DNA of 64,000 nt from Lysobacter sp. S4-A87 (GTDB lineage Bacteria; Pseudomonadota; Gammaproteobacteria; Xanthomonadales; Xanthomonadaceae), in the NCBI RefSeq assembly GCF_022637455.1, contig NZ_CP093341.1, positions 3,720,001 through 3,784,000 of the forward strand. Direction: 5' to 3'. The notes under the pieces are model-generated. The model saw nothing but the letters and a program-made list of their open reading frames with translations. It was not told where the DNA came from and searched no databases. Position numbers and translations under genes: made by a program. Of the stretch, positions 56,024-64,000 are shown one piece after another; the first letter of the stretch is position 1; each line of letters opens with the position of its first letter.

Positions 56024-57212
56024 GACCGGCCTCGAGCAGTTCGGATACAGCATCCGCAGCGCTGGCGGATGCATCGCGACGCAGCTGCAGGTGCAGCTCG
56101 CGGAAGCGCGGTTGCAGCGCGGCGGTCGCGGCCGGATCGTGCAGCCAGGTCGACACCGCGGCGGCGAGGTTCTCAGGCGTGCAGTCACCCTGCATGAGTT
56201 CCGGCACCACGCGCTCGCCGGCGAGCACGTTGGGCAGGGCGTAGTTGTCGACCTTGAGCATGCCCAGGCCCTTGACCAGCGCGTAGGTGCTGGCCGCGAC
56301 CTTGTACGCCACCACCATCGGCCGTTTGGCCAGCATCGCCTCGAGGGTGGCGGTGCCAGAGGCCAGCAGCACGACATCGCTGGCGATCATCAGTGTGCGC
56401 GCCTGGCCGCGGATGACGCGCAGCGCGGCGGTCAGGGTGAGGCTGTCGGGGTCTGCGGCCAGCACGCGCTGGAATGCCGCGCTGGCCTGCTCGTTGGCCA
56501 TTGGCACCACGACCTGGAGTTGCGGGTCCTGCTTGAGCAGCAGCGCGGCGGCGGCAAGGAAGTCGGCACCCAGTCGCTCGATCTCGCCCACGCGCGATCC
56601 GGGCAGCAGCGCCAGCAAGGGGCGCGAGGGGTCGAGTCCGAGCTGGCGGCGGGCAGCGTCGCGATCGGGATCCAGCGGCATTTCGTCGGCGAGCGGATGG
56701 CCGACGAAGCGCGCATCGACGCCATGTCTCGCATAAATCGCAGGTTCCATCGGGAACAGGCACAGCACGCGGTCGGCGCTGCGTCCGATCTTTGCGGCGC
56801 GCTTCTCGCGCCACGCCCATACCGAGGGACTGACGTAGTGGACGGTACGCACGCCGCGCTCGCGCAGCCATTTCTCCACGCCGAGGTTGAAGTCGGGCGC
56901 GTCGATGCCGATGAACTCATCCGGTCGCCAGTCGAGCAGGCGCTTGCGGAACTGGCGGCGCAGCCGCAGCAGGCGGGGCAGGTGGCGCAACACTTCGGCC
57001 AGGCCCATGACCGCCAGTTCCGATGCGTCGTTCCAGGCCTCCAGGCCCGCGCCGCGCATCTGCTCGCCGCCGATGCCGGCGAACTCGGCACCGGGGTAGC
57101 GCTTGCGCAGTGCTTCGATCAGGCCGGCGCCGAGCAGGTCGCCGGAGGCTTCGCCTGCGCACAGGGCGATGCGCGGGGCGGTGATGGACGATGGACTGGC
57201 GGGATGCGTCAA
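56013..57212 (-). CDS. lpxB: lipid-A-disaccharide synthase
   Basis: 399 residues from a TTG at 57212 with a weak ribosome site; no ATG occurs before [21 protein letters not shown], the family start. [39 protein letters not shown] and [14 protein letters not shown] are diagnostic of LpxB. The enzyme joins UDP-diacylglucosamine and lipid X to give the lipid A disaccharide at the inner membrane. It lies 180 bp after lpxA, with two hairpins in that gap. Confidence 0.95.
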   Translation of the reverse strand: MTHPASPSSITAPRIALCAGEASGDLLGAGLIEALRKRYPGAEFAGIGGEQMRGAGLEAWNDASELAVMGLAEVLRHLPRLLRLRRQFRKRLLDWRPDEFIGIDAPDFNLGVEKWLRERGVRTVHYVSPSVWAWREKRAAKIGRSADRVLCLFPMEPAIYARHGVDARFVGHPLADEMPLDPDRDAARRQLGLDPSRPLLALLPGSRVGEIERLGADFLAAAALLLKQDPQLQVVVPMANEQASAAFQRVLAADPDSLTLTAALRVIRGQARTLMIASDVVLLASGTATLEAMLAKRPMVVAYKVAASTYALVKGLGMLKVDNYALPNVLAGERVVPELMQGDCTPENLAAAVSTWLHDPAATAALQPRFRELHLQLRRDASASAADAVSELLEAGRGQ

Positions 57213-57311
57213 AGCGGGCTCGGGTGGTGGGGCTGTGGGGCCGCGATTGCGATCGGATCATAGCCCAGGTGCTTGACGCCGATCCGCGCCGCCTGCGCAA
57301 AGCGAAAGCAA

Positions 57312-57382
57312 CGCGATCCCGGTTTTCAGGATCGCGATGGCTGTGTGGCAAGTTCAGGTCGGGTCCCGACTGCTGTCGGGAC
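57312..57382. terminator. two hairpins between lpxA and lpxB
   Basis: Hairpin 1: CGCGATCC-n9-GGATCGCG (57312-57336). Hairpin 2: GTCCCGAC-TGCT-GTCGGGAC (57363-57382). Neither has a strong T-run, though hairpin 1 is followed by TTGCTTTCGCTTTG on the minus strand. They could attenuate transcription into lpxB. Confidence 0.45.
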
Positions 57383-57392
57383 GATCACGCGC

Positions 57393-58196
57393 TCAGCGCA
57401 GCAGCGGTCGCTCGCCGGCTTCGACGAACTCCAGTACTGAGCGCACGTCGTCGCTGTCGCCTGCGAGCTCGGCGAGCTTGGCGCGCGATTCCTCGAGCGT
57501 GCCGCCGGACATGTACAGCGCCCGGTAGGCGCGCTTGATGGCGCTGATGCGTCCGGCGTCGAAGCCGCGGCGCTTGAGGCCTTCGCTGTTGATGCCGCGC
57601 GGGCGGCCGTAGCCGTCCTGGGCCACCATCACGAACGGCGGCACGTCGCCGTTGACCAGCGCGCCCATGCCGATGAAGGCGTGCGCACCGATGCGGCAGA
57701 ACTGATGGATGCCGGCGAAACCGCTGAGGATGACGTGGTCGCCGACCTCGACGTGGCCGGCCAGCGTGGCGTTGTTGGAAAACACGCAGTGGTTGCCGAC
57801 GACGCAGTCGTGGGCGACGTGGGTGTAGGCCAGCATCCAGTTGTCGTTGCCGACGCGGGTGATGCCACCGCCAGTGCCGGTGCCGCGGTTGACCGTGACG
57901 AACTCCCGGAACAGGTTGCGGTCGCCGATCACCAGTTCGACGCGCTCGCCCTGGTACTTCTTGTCCTGCGGTTCGCCGCCGATCGCGCAGTGGCCGATGA
58001 AACGGTTGTCACTGCCGATGCGGGTCGGGCCGATCACGCTGCAGTGCGGGCCGAACACCGTGTTCTCGCCGACGTCGACCTCGGCACCGATGAAGCACAG
58101 CGCACCCACCTGCACGCCCGCAGCCAGGCGTGCACCGGGTTCGACCACGGCGCTGGCGTGGATACTGGCGGTGGGATGGATGTGCGGTACGGCCAT
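57393..58196 (-). CDS. lpxA: acyl-ACP--UDP-N-acetylglucosamine O-acyltransferase
   Basis: 267 residues of left-handed parallel beta-helix hexapeptide repeats, including [21 protein letters not shown] and [22 protein letters not shown]. The catalytic His is in [19 protein letters not shown], with the C-terminal helical region after GLKRRGF. LpxA carries out the first step of lipid A synthesis, adding a hydroxyacyl chain to UDP-GlcNAc. It starts three bases after the fabZ stop, so the two are tightly coupled. Confidence 0.96.
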   Translation of the reverse strand: MAVPHIHPTASIHASAVVEPGARLAAGVQVGALCFIGAEVDVGENTVFGPHCSVIGPTRIGSDNRFIGHCAIGGEPQDKKYQGERVELVIGDRNLFREFVTVNRGTGTGGGITRVGNDNWMLAYTHVAHDCVVGNHCVFSNNATLAGHVEVGDHVILSGFAGIHQFCRIGAHAFIGMGALVNGDVPPFVMVAQDGYGRPRGINSEGLKRRGFDAGRISAIKRAYRALYMSGGTLEESRAKLAELAGDSDDVRSVLEFVEAGERPLLR

Positions 58197-58199
58197 GGC

Positions 58200-58655
58200 T
58201 CAGGCCTTCGCTTCGGCGCAGACGATCTCGGCGCAGGCGACCTGTTCGCCGGCGACGCTGGCGATGCCGGTGTAGATAGCGACGTTGCGGATCACGCGCT
58301 TGAGCGTGACATCCAGGTCGAGGCGGTCGCCCGGGACGACCATCTTGGAGAACTTGGCGTTGTCGATCTTCACCAGGTAGAACAGCCGGCCGTCGGCCGT
58401 GGTCTGGCTCGACAGCTGGGTCAGGATGCCGCCGGCCTGGGCCAGCGCTTCCACCACCAGCACGCCCGGCATCACCGGGTGGCCGGGGAAATGGCCCTGG
58501 AAATACGGCTCGTTGCAGGTGACGTTCTTGTAGGCAAGCACGCGCTTGTGCGCTTCGAACTCGACCACGCGATCGACCAGCAGGAACGGGTAGCGATGCG
58601 GAAGCAGCGTCTGGATGGTGTTGACGTCGATCGGTAGTTGCACGGTATGGCTCAT
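58200..58655 (-). CDS. fabZ: 3-hydroxyacyl-ACP dehydratase FabZ
   Basis: 151 residues from the ATG at 58655, with AAAGGA upstream; eight extra codons upstream are not needed. [14 protein letters not shown] and [28 protein letters not shown] hold the hotdog-fold catalytic His and Glu. FabZ dehydrates 3-hydroxyacyl-ACP and competes with LpxA and LpxD for hydroxymyristoyl-ACP, balancing phospholipid against lipid A, which explains its place between lpxD and lpxA. Confidence 0.96.
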   Translation of the reverse strand: MSHTVQLPIDVNTIQTLLPHRYPFLLVDRVVEFEAHKRVLAYKNVTCNEPYFQGHFPGHPVMPGVLVVEALAQAGGILTQLSSQTTADGRLFYLVKIDNAKFSKMVVPGDRLDLDVTLKRVIRNVAIYTGIASVAGEQVACAEIVCAEAKA

Positions 58656-58792
58656 CAGTGGTCCTTTCAGCCGGTCCAACGCCTGGGATCGGTGTCCGTC
58701 GCGGGGGCCAGCATTGCAGTAATCGGGGGCAAACCGGGTGAAGGTGCCCGGGTCGAAATTCCAACGTCAGGGCGCCCGGGCAGGGCGCCGGC

Positions 58793-59809
58793 TCAGTCCT
58801 CGCGCCGACCCGGCAGCCTTCGCGCGATCGCGTCGAGCTGCTTGAAGCGCGCGGCATTCTTGCGCCAGCTGCGATTGTCCATCAAGGGCGTGCCGGAGGA
58901 GTACTCGCCCGGCTCGCGGATCGAGCTGGTGACCAGGCTCATCGCGGTGATGACGACCTTGTCGCAGACTTCCAGGTGGCCCAGCACGCCGGCGCCACCG
59001 CCAATGAGGCAGTAGCGGCCGATGCGCGCGCTGCCAGCGGCGGCCGAGCATCCGGCCATGGCCGAATGGGCGCCGATGAAGACGTTGTGGCCGATCTGGA
59101 TCTGGTTGTCGAGGCGGACGTCTTCTTCCAACACCGTGTCCTCGATCGCGCCGCGGTCGATGGTGGTGTTGGCGCCGATCTCGCAGTCGTCGCCGATGAC
59201 CACGCCACCCAGCTGCGGCACGTTGAGCCAGCGTCCGGCTTCCATCGCCAGGCCGAAGCCGGCGGCGCCGATCACCGCACCCGGATGGATGACGGCACGC
59301 TGGCCGATGCGGACCCGGGTGACCAGGGTGACGCGGGCGATCAGCTCGGTGCCGGCGCCCACCACGCAATCGTCGCCGATCACGCAGCCGGCCCCGACTA
59401 TCGCGCCGGCGTCGACGCGGCTGCGCGCACCGATGCTGACGAACGGACCGATATGCGCCGTGGCGTCGATGCTGGCCGTCGCATCGATGGCCGCCGAGGG
59501 GTGGATGCCGGGATCGCGGACCGGCCGGGGTTCGAACAGGGCCGACATCTTGGCGAAGGCGGCGTACGGGTCACGCGCAAGCAACGCCGTGCCGGCAAAT
59601 CCGGCGGCGTCGTCCTCGCGCATGACCACGATGCCGGCGGCGCTGGCGGCCAGCTGGCTGCGGTACTTCGGATTGGCCAGGAAGGCCAGCTGTTGCGGCC
59701 CGGCCTTGGCCAGCGTGCCCACGCCTTCGACACGGGCGGCGCCGTCGCCCTGCAACTGCAGGGCGAAGCGCTGTGCCAGTTCGGCTGCGCTGAAGGACGG
59801 GCTGTGCAT
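58793..59809 (-). CDS. lpxD: UDP-3-O-(3-hydroxyacyl)glucosamine N-acyltransferase
   Basis: 338 residues. An N-terminal uridine-binding domain (QQLAFLANPKYRSQLAASAAGIVVM) is followed by hexapeptide beta-helix repeats with GFGLAMEAGRWLNVPQLGGVVIGDDCEIGANTTIDRGA and the catalytic His in IQIGHNVFIGAHSAMAGCSAAAGSA. LpxD adds the second hydroxyacyl chain in lipid A synthesis. It starts 23 bp after the bamA stop; no skp/ompH gene lies between them. The gap of 137 bp to fabZ shows no clear feature. Confidence 0.96.
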   Translation of the reverse strand: MHSPSFSAAELAQRFALQLQGDGAARVEGVGTLAKAGPQQLAFLANPKYRSQLAASAAGIVVMREDDAAGFAGTALLARDPYAAFAKMSALFEPRPVRDPGIHPSAAIDATASIDATAHIGPFVSIGARSRVDAGAIVGAGCVIGDDCVVGAGTELIARVTLVTRVRIGQRAVIHPGAVIGAAGFGLAMEAGRWLNVPQLGGVVIGDDCEIGANTTIDRGAIEDTVLEEDVRLDNQIQIGHNVFIGAHSAMAGCSAAAGSARIGRYCLIGGGAGVLGHLEVCDKVVITAMSLVTSSIREPGEYSSGTPLMDNRSWRKNAARFKQLDAIARRLPGRRED

Positions 59810-59832
59810 GTTCTAACCCGCTGCCTGCTGGC

Positions 59833-62307
59833 TTAGAACGTGCCGCCGAAGGTGAACTGCAGGCGCTCCAGTTCGTCGCCCTCCTCGATCACCGTGCCGT
59901 TTGCATTCCTGACGTCGTCCTGCTTCTTGAGCGGGTAGGCGTAGCTGATTGAGATCGGGCCCATCGGCGAGCGCCACATCAGCGCGATGCCGGTCGAAGC
60001 GCGCAGCTCACCGGCGTCGAAGCTGTCGTAGTCCTTGTAGACGTTACCGAAGTCGACGAACGCCGAAACGCGTGCCGCCGGCGTGTCGAGCAGGGTCGGG
60101 AAGTACATTTCCAGCGAGCCCACCGTCTTGAAGGCGCCACCGAGGGGCTGGTTCAGCTCGCGCGGACCCAGCGTGTTGTCGGTGAAGCCGCGGACCGAGC
60201 GCACACCACCGGCGTAGAAGTTCTCGAAGAACGGCAGGCCGTCGGCGGTGATGGTACGCAGGTAGTCGGCAGTGCCCGGCGCACAGTTGTAATTGCCCGG
60301 TGTGCGGCACAGGTCACGCGAGGTCGCATCGCCATAGCTGTCGCCGTAGCCGAGTTCGGCGCGGGTGTTGAGCACGAAATGGCGCGAGAACGGCCAGAAC
60401 TTGGAGATGTTGTAGTTGAGCTTGTAGTACTCGACGGTCGACCCGGGCAGGGTCGTTTCCAGCCAGACGCGCTGCTGCATGCCGCGGGTCGGGGTCAGGA
60501 AGCTGTCGAGCGAGTTGCGGCCCCAGCCCAGCTCCGCGCGCCAGGCGTGGAACGTGCTGCGGTCGAGCGCGTTGATGTAGTCGACGATGCTCGGCGGGGT
60601 GCCCAGCGACAGCAGGATCTCGTTGGTGTCGATGCCCAGCATCGCCGTGACCGTGTCGGTCTCGGTGATCGGCAGGCCGAACACCGCCTGCGCGGCACCG
60701 GAGTTGGTCGAGTACTGGGCGGTGTTGAAGTCGGTGTAATCGAGTTCGCGCCACCACAGGTTGTAGCCCAGCGACAGGCCGTCGTCGGTGAAGTACGGGT
60801 TGCGGAACGAGAAGTCGTAGCGCTGCATGTAGTCGTTGCGCTGCGCCTGCACCGAGACCTGGTTGCCGCTGCCCAGGAAGTTGGTCTGCGACAGCTGCAC
60901 CTGCGCGGTCAGGCCCGACAGCTGCGAGAAGCCCAGGCCGAACACGAAGCTGCCCGAGGTGGTTTCCTTGAGGTTGTAGACAACGTCGACTTCGTCGTTG
61001 CTGCCGGCGACCGGCACGGTCTCGACGTCGACGGTCTCGAAGTAGCCCAGCTGCTGCAGGCGGATCTTGGAACGGTCGATGGCCGCCTGCGAATACCAGG
61101 AGCCCTCGAACTGGCGCATTTCACGACGGATCACTTCGTCGCTGGTACGGCTGTTGCCCTTGAAGGCGATGCGGCGCACGTTGACGCGCGGACCCGGCAC
61201 GACCTGCATGTTGATGCCGACCGTCTTGTCTTCGCGCTTGACGTCCGGGATCGGATTGACCTGGGCGAAGGCGTAGCCGACGTTGCTGAGCGTGGCGATG
61301 ATCGAGTCGGAGCTGATCTCGAGCAGGCGACGGGAGAAGATCTGGTCCGGCTTGACCAGCACCAGGCGCTCGATCTGCTCCTTGGGCAGGATCGTGTCGC
61401 CGGTGACCTGCACGCTGGACACCTTGTACTGCTCGCCCTCGGTCACGCCGGCGGTGAGGAACATGTCCTGTCGGTCGGGGCTGATCGAGACCTGGGTCGA
61501 GTCGACCGAGAAGTCGACGTAGCCGCGGTCGAGGTACCAGGAATTGAGCTTCTCCAGGTCACCCGACAGCTTCTCGCGCGAGTACTGGTCGTCGCGCTTG
61601 TACCAGCTGAGCCAGTTGTGCTCGCGCGATTCCCACTGCTCGAGGATCGCCTTGTCCTCGAACTTCTCGTTGCCGATCAGGTTGACGTGGCGGATCTTGG
61701 CCGCCTTGCCTTCCTTGACGGTGATGGTGACGTCGACGCGGTTGCGGTCCAGGCGCGAGACGGTCGGGCTGATCTCGACGTTGTACTTGCCGCGGTTGTT
61801 GTACTGGCGGGTCAGTTCCTGGGTCACGCGGTCAAGGGCGAGGCGATCGAAGGTGTCGCCTTCGGCCAGGCCGGCTTCCTTCAGGCCCTTGAGCAGGTCC
61901 TCGGACTTGATGTCCTTGTTGCCGGTCAGCGTCAGCTTGTTGATGGCCGGGCGCTCGGTGACGGTGACGACCAGGATGGTGCCCTGGCGGCCGACGTCGA
62001 CGTCCTCGAAGAAGCCGGTCTTGTACAGCGCGCGGATCGCTTCGCCGGCACGCGAGGAATCCATCGTGTCGCCGCGCTCGACCGGCAGGTAGGTGAACAC
62101 CGTACCGGCGGAGATGCGCTGCAGGCCATCGATGCGGATGTCGCTGACGGTGAACGAGCCGATCGGCGCGGATTGCGCGCCAGCCGTGTCCGGTGCCGCC
62201 GACAGTGCGAACGGGTCCGCCGACTGCGCCATCGCGGGCAGGGCTGTGGCGTTCAGCGCCGCGACGAGGGCGAGGGCAAGCAGGCGGCGATTAGGTGTTC
62301 GCGTCAT
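59833..62307 (-). CDS. bamA: outer membrane protein assembly factor BamA
   Basis: 824 residues from the ATG at 62307. A signal peptide ends in LPAMAQ near residue 27. Five POTRA domains (about 45-450) begin at FTVSDIRIDGLQRISAGTVFTYLPVERGD. The 16-stranded barrel follows, with the conserved VRGF sequence in GGVRSVRGFTDNTLGPRE and a C-terminal Phe in FTFGGTF, the beta-signal. BamA folds and inserts outer-membrane barrels, including LptD, whose partner LptE is encoded at 21 kb. It lies 74 bp downstream of rseP. Confidence 0.97.
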   Translation of the reverse strand: MTRTPNRRLLALALVAALNATALPAMAQSADPFALSAAPDTAGAQSAPIGSFTVSDIRIDGLQRISAGTVFTYLPVERGDTMDSSRAGEAIRALYKTGFFEDVDVGRQGTILVVTVTERPAINKLTLTGNKDIKSEDLLKGLKEAGLAEGDTFDRLALDRVTQELTRQYNNRGKYNVEISPTVSRLDRNRVDVTITVKEGKAAKIRHVNLIGNEKFEDKAILEQWESREHNWLSWYKRDDQYSREKLSGDLEKLNSWYLDRGYVDFSVDSTQVSISPDRQDMFLTAGVTEGEQYKVSSVQVTGDTILPKEQIERLVLVKPDQIFSRRLLEISSDSIIATLSNVGYAFAQVNPIPDVKREDKTVGINMQVVPGPRVNVRRIAFKGNSRTSDEVIRREMRQFEGSWYSQAAIDRSKIRLQQLGYFETVDVETVPVAGSNDEVDVVYNLKETTSGSFVFGLGFSQLSGLTAQVQLSQTNFLGSGNQVSVQAQRNDYMQRYDFSFRNPYFTDDGLSLGYNLWWRELDYTDFNTAQYSTNSGAAQAVFGLPITETDTVTAMLGIDTNEILLSLGTPPSIVDYINALDRSTFHAWRAELGWGRNSLDSFLTPTRGMQQRVWLETTLPGSTVEYYKLNYNISKFWPFSRHFVLNTRAELGYGDSYGDATSRDLCRTPGNYNCAPGTADYLRTITADGLPFFENFYAGGVRSVRGFTDNTLGPRELNQPLGGAFKTVGSLEMYFPTLLDTPAARVSAFVDFGNVYKDYDSFDAGELRASTGIALMWRSPMGPISISYAYPLKKQDDVRNANGTVIEEGDELERLQFTFGGTF

Positions 62308-62381
62308 TAGTACGTCCGGAAGAGGGTCTTGGAGGCCCGGAGCCGGGCGTCGGGTCGAGAAAGCAGGTCGCGTCGCCGGCA

Positions 62382-63746
62382 TCAGTGCACCAGGTTGTTC
62401 ACGATGTCGTTGAAGAACGCCAGGCCCATCAGGCCGGCGATCAATGCCAGGCCGACGTACTGCCCGGCCGCCATTGCGCGCTCGCTGACCGGGCTGCCCT
62501 TGACCAGCTCGATAAGGTAATACAGCAGGTGACCGCCGTCCAAGATCGGGATCGGCAGCAGGTTCAGGATGCCCAGGCTGAGCGAGAGCATCGCCAGCAT
62601 CGACAGGTACCAGGCGGTGCCATGGTGGGCATAGGCATTGGCCGCGCGGGCAATGGTGATGGGCCCGGCGACGGTGTTCTGAACCGACACGCGGCCGCTG
62701 AAGGCGCGGCCGATCATGGCGAACAGCTCGTTGGCCTGGTGCACGCTCTCGCGGATCGCGGCCGGGACAGCGTCGATCGGGCCGTAGCGGAGCAGGGCGT
62801 CCTTGGCCGGTTCCTGCGCGCGGGCCGACTTCAGGCCCAGGCCCCAGTACTGCTGCCCGGTCTGCGGATGCGTCAAACGCGCCGGCTTGATTTCCAGCGC
62901 CAGGCGCTCGCCCTTGCGCTCCACCTCGACCATGGCGATGCCACCGCGGTCACCGAGCTTTTGCACCAGCGGGCCGATGTCGTCCCAGGAGCGCACGGGC
63001 TCGCCGTCGATGGCGGTGATGCGGTCACCTTCGTTGAGCACGCCGAAGGCCGGCTTGTCCGTCTCCACGTGCCCGATCACCGCCGGCACCAGGCCGTGGC
63101 GCGGGATCAGGCCGATGGCTTCCACCGCGCGACGCTCGTCGAACGAGGCAGGCAGGTGTGACAGCGGCAATTGCCGTGTGACTTCGTCGCCGCCCTCGGT
63201 GCGCACGCGCAGGCGGATGTCGCTGTGGTCGAGTGCGGCGGGAATCAGCGCCAGCTGCGCCTCGCTCCAGGTCGGGGTGTCGCGGTCACCGACGGCCAGC
63301 AGCGTGTCGCCGCTGTGCAGTCCGGCGCTGGCGGCGATGCCCTGCGCCTGTCCGACCACCGGTGCGTAATCGGGCCGGCCGATCACGAACATCGCCCAGA
63401 ACAGGCCGACGCACAGCAGCAGGTTGGCGGCCGGCCCGGCAATCACGATCGCGATGCGCTTGAACACCGACTGGCGATTGAAGGCCTGGTCGACTTCGCT
63501 GGCAGCGACGTCGCCTTCGCGCTCGTCGAGCATCTTGACGTAGCCGCCGAGCGGGATTGCAGCAATCACATACTCGGTGCCGTCCTTGCCACGGCGCGAC
63601 CACAGTGCCTTGCCGAAGCCGATCGAGAAGCGCAGCACCTTGACGCCGCAGCGGCGCGCGACCCAGTAGTGCCCGAACTCGTGGAACGTGACGAGCACGC
63701 CGAGGCTGACGAGCAACCACCAGATCGAGCCGATGAACTCACTCAT
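62382..63746 (-). CDS. rseP: RIP metalloprotease RseP
   Basis: 454 residues. The zinc motif HEFGHYWVAR is in the first membrane helix, with the third ligand in NLLPIPILDGGHLLYYLIE near the C-terminus. Two PDZ domains lie between (QAQGIAASAGLHSGDTLLAVG and KPAFGVLNEGDRITAIDGEPV). RseP cuts the anti-sigma factor RseA in the inner membrane to release sigma E when outer-membrane assembly fails, so its pairing with bamA makes functional sense. It follows dxr by about 70 bp, a gap made of short repeats. Confidence 0.95.
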   Translation of the reverse strand: MSEFIGSIWWLLVSLGVLVTFHEFGHYWVARRCGVKVLRFSIGFGKALWSRRGKDGTEYVIAAIPLGGYVKMLDEREGDVAASEVDQAFNRQSVFKRIAIVIAGPAANLLLCVGLFWAMFVIGRPDYAPVVGQAQGIAASAGLHSGDTLLAVGDRDTPTWSEAQLALIPAALDHSDIRLRVRTEGGDEVTRQLPLSHLPASFDERRAVEAIGLIPRHGLVPAVIGHVETDKPAFGVLNEGDRITAIDGEPVRSWDDIGPLVQKLGDRGGIAMVEVERKGERLALEIKPARLTHPQTGQQYWGLGLKSARAQEPAKDALLRYGPIDAVPAAIRESVHQANELFAMIGRAFSGRVSVQNTVAGPITIARAANAYAHHGTAWYLSMLAMLSLSLGILNLLPIPILDGGHLLYYLIELVKGSPVSERAMAAGQYVGLALIAGLMGLAFFNDIVNNLVH

Positions 63747-63776
63747 GATTGGACGCTCTGCACGGGCACGCTCCGG

Positions 63777-63819
63777 ATGGACACGATCATGAAGGTCACG
63801 ATCATATGGACGCGATCAT
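63777..63819. repeat. three imperfect tandem 14-15 bp repeats between dxr and rseP
   Basis: ATGGACACGATCAT, GAAGGTCACGATCAT and ATGGACGCGATCAT lie end to end (63777-63790, 63791-63805, 63806-63819). The third overlaps the dxr stop codon. Confidence 0.6.
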
Positions 63820-64000
63820 GCGCGGGCCCCGACTGCGCCGGAACCGACGGCCCGGGCGGCATGATGCCGTGCCTGGGCATCGGCGTCGCGCAGGGCTGCC
63901 AGCGAGGTCGCCGGGGTGGATGGGAGCGCGGCGAGGGTGTCCTCGACGAGCGCCGGTATGGCTAGGAAACCGATCCGGCGCTGAAGAAACGCTGAAACAG
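63816..64000 (-). CDS. dxr: 1-deoxy-D-xylulose-5-phosphate reductoisomerase, C-terminal fragment (cut by window edge)
   Basis: The last 60 codons of an open frame running off the right end, read from 63998 down to a TGA at 63816-63818. The translation VSAFLQRRIGFLAIPALVEDTL resembles the helical C-terminal domain of Dxr (NEVAVxAFLxxxIxFxxI). The position directly upstream of rseP fits the xanthomonad order uppS-cdsA-dxr-rseP-bamA. Dxr makes methylerythritol phosphate for isoprenoid synthesis, the pathway that feeds ispA. No start codon is inside the window. Confidence 0.8.
   Translation of the reverse strand, partial: VSAFLQRRIGFLAIPALVEDTLAALPSTPATSLAALRDADAQARHHAARAVGSGAVGARA

Noticed and set aside
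59810-59832. skp/ompH gene between bamA and lpxD
   Set aside because: Only 23 bases lie between the two genes; skp is simply not at this locus.
60379-62310. 643-codon open frame antisense to bamA
   Set aside because: Low-complexity antisense translation opposite a certain gene.

Overview
The window is GC-rich chromosomal DNA that reads as a member of the Xanthomonadaceae close to Lysobacter or Luteimonas. This is inferred from protein resemblance and from gene neighbourhoods typical of xanthomonads, namely leuS-lptE-holA-nadD-rsfS-rlmH, maf-rng-yhdP-tldD-darP-pmbA and rseP-bamA-lpxD-fabZ-lpxA-lpxB-rnhB-dnaE-accA. No rRNA, tRNA, CRISPR array, prophage, insertion sequence or replication origin was recognised. 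Almost all of the window is protein-coding core genome. The accessory content sits in short insertions between conserved blocks.

Layout. 1-3 kb: the 3' part of an MBL/beta-CASP nuclease, then doxX-ltrA on the minus strand. 3.3-4.7 kb: a RhlE-type DEAD-box helicase with a strong terminator. 4.9-6.9 kb: two different L,D-transpeptidase-fold proteins. 7.1-10.8 kb: a tandem pair of DUF885 exported peptidases, one a lipoprotein. 10.9-16.1 kb, all minus strand: CnoX-type thioredoxin, hotdog thioesterase, a transmembrane Ser/Thr kinase with a C-terminal FGE-like domain, DUF502 and a queuosine-precursor transporter. 16.2-18.2 kb: a DUF998 membrane protein and a secreted amidohydrolase. 18.4-26.7 kb: leuS, lptE, holA, nadD, rsfS and rlmH, with a Tat-exported PhoX phosphatase inserted between rsfS and rlmH. 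26.9-28.5 kb: a TonB-like protein and a SIMPL protein. 28.6-38.4 kb: maf, rng, yhdP, tldD, darP (opposite strand) and pmbA. 38.5-42.9 kb: a DUF4870 protein, ispA-xseB, tilS and an Old Yellow Enzyme reductase. 42.9-50.6 kb: a small membrane protein, accA, a secreted GH31 alpha-glucosidase and dnaE. 50.8-55.3 kb: an accessory cassette of two DUF1232-like paralogues, a CadC-type regulator with TolB-like and TPR regions, and a small lipoprotein. 55.4-64 kb, minus strand: the envelope-biogenesis cluster dxr (C-terminus only), rseP, bamA, lpxD, fabZ, lpxA, lpxB and rnhB.

The dominant theme is envelope construction: lipid A synthesis (lpxA, lpxB, lpxD, fabZ), outer-membrane assembly (bamA, lptE, yhdP), membrane stress proteolysis (rseP), isoprenoid and fatty-acid supply (dxr, ispA, accA) and wall remodelling (two LDTs). 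Replication and translation housekeeping genes are interleaved with it.

The most distinctive non-coding content is a set of dispersed palindromic repeats. One family has a constant CCCGGGT/ACCCGGG outer stem and exchangeable inner cores, and it forms two perfect inverted pairs of 32-33 bp. There is also a nested palindromic element near 24.3-24.4 kb and a triple tandem copy of a terminator-like hairpin near 27.6-27.7 kb. I did not find a clear, complete, previously undescribed system. The best candidates for a second look are the kinase/FGE operon and the DUF1232-regulator cassette.
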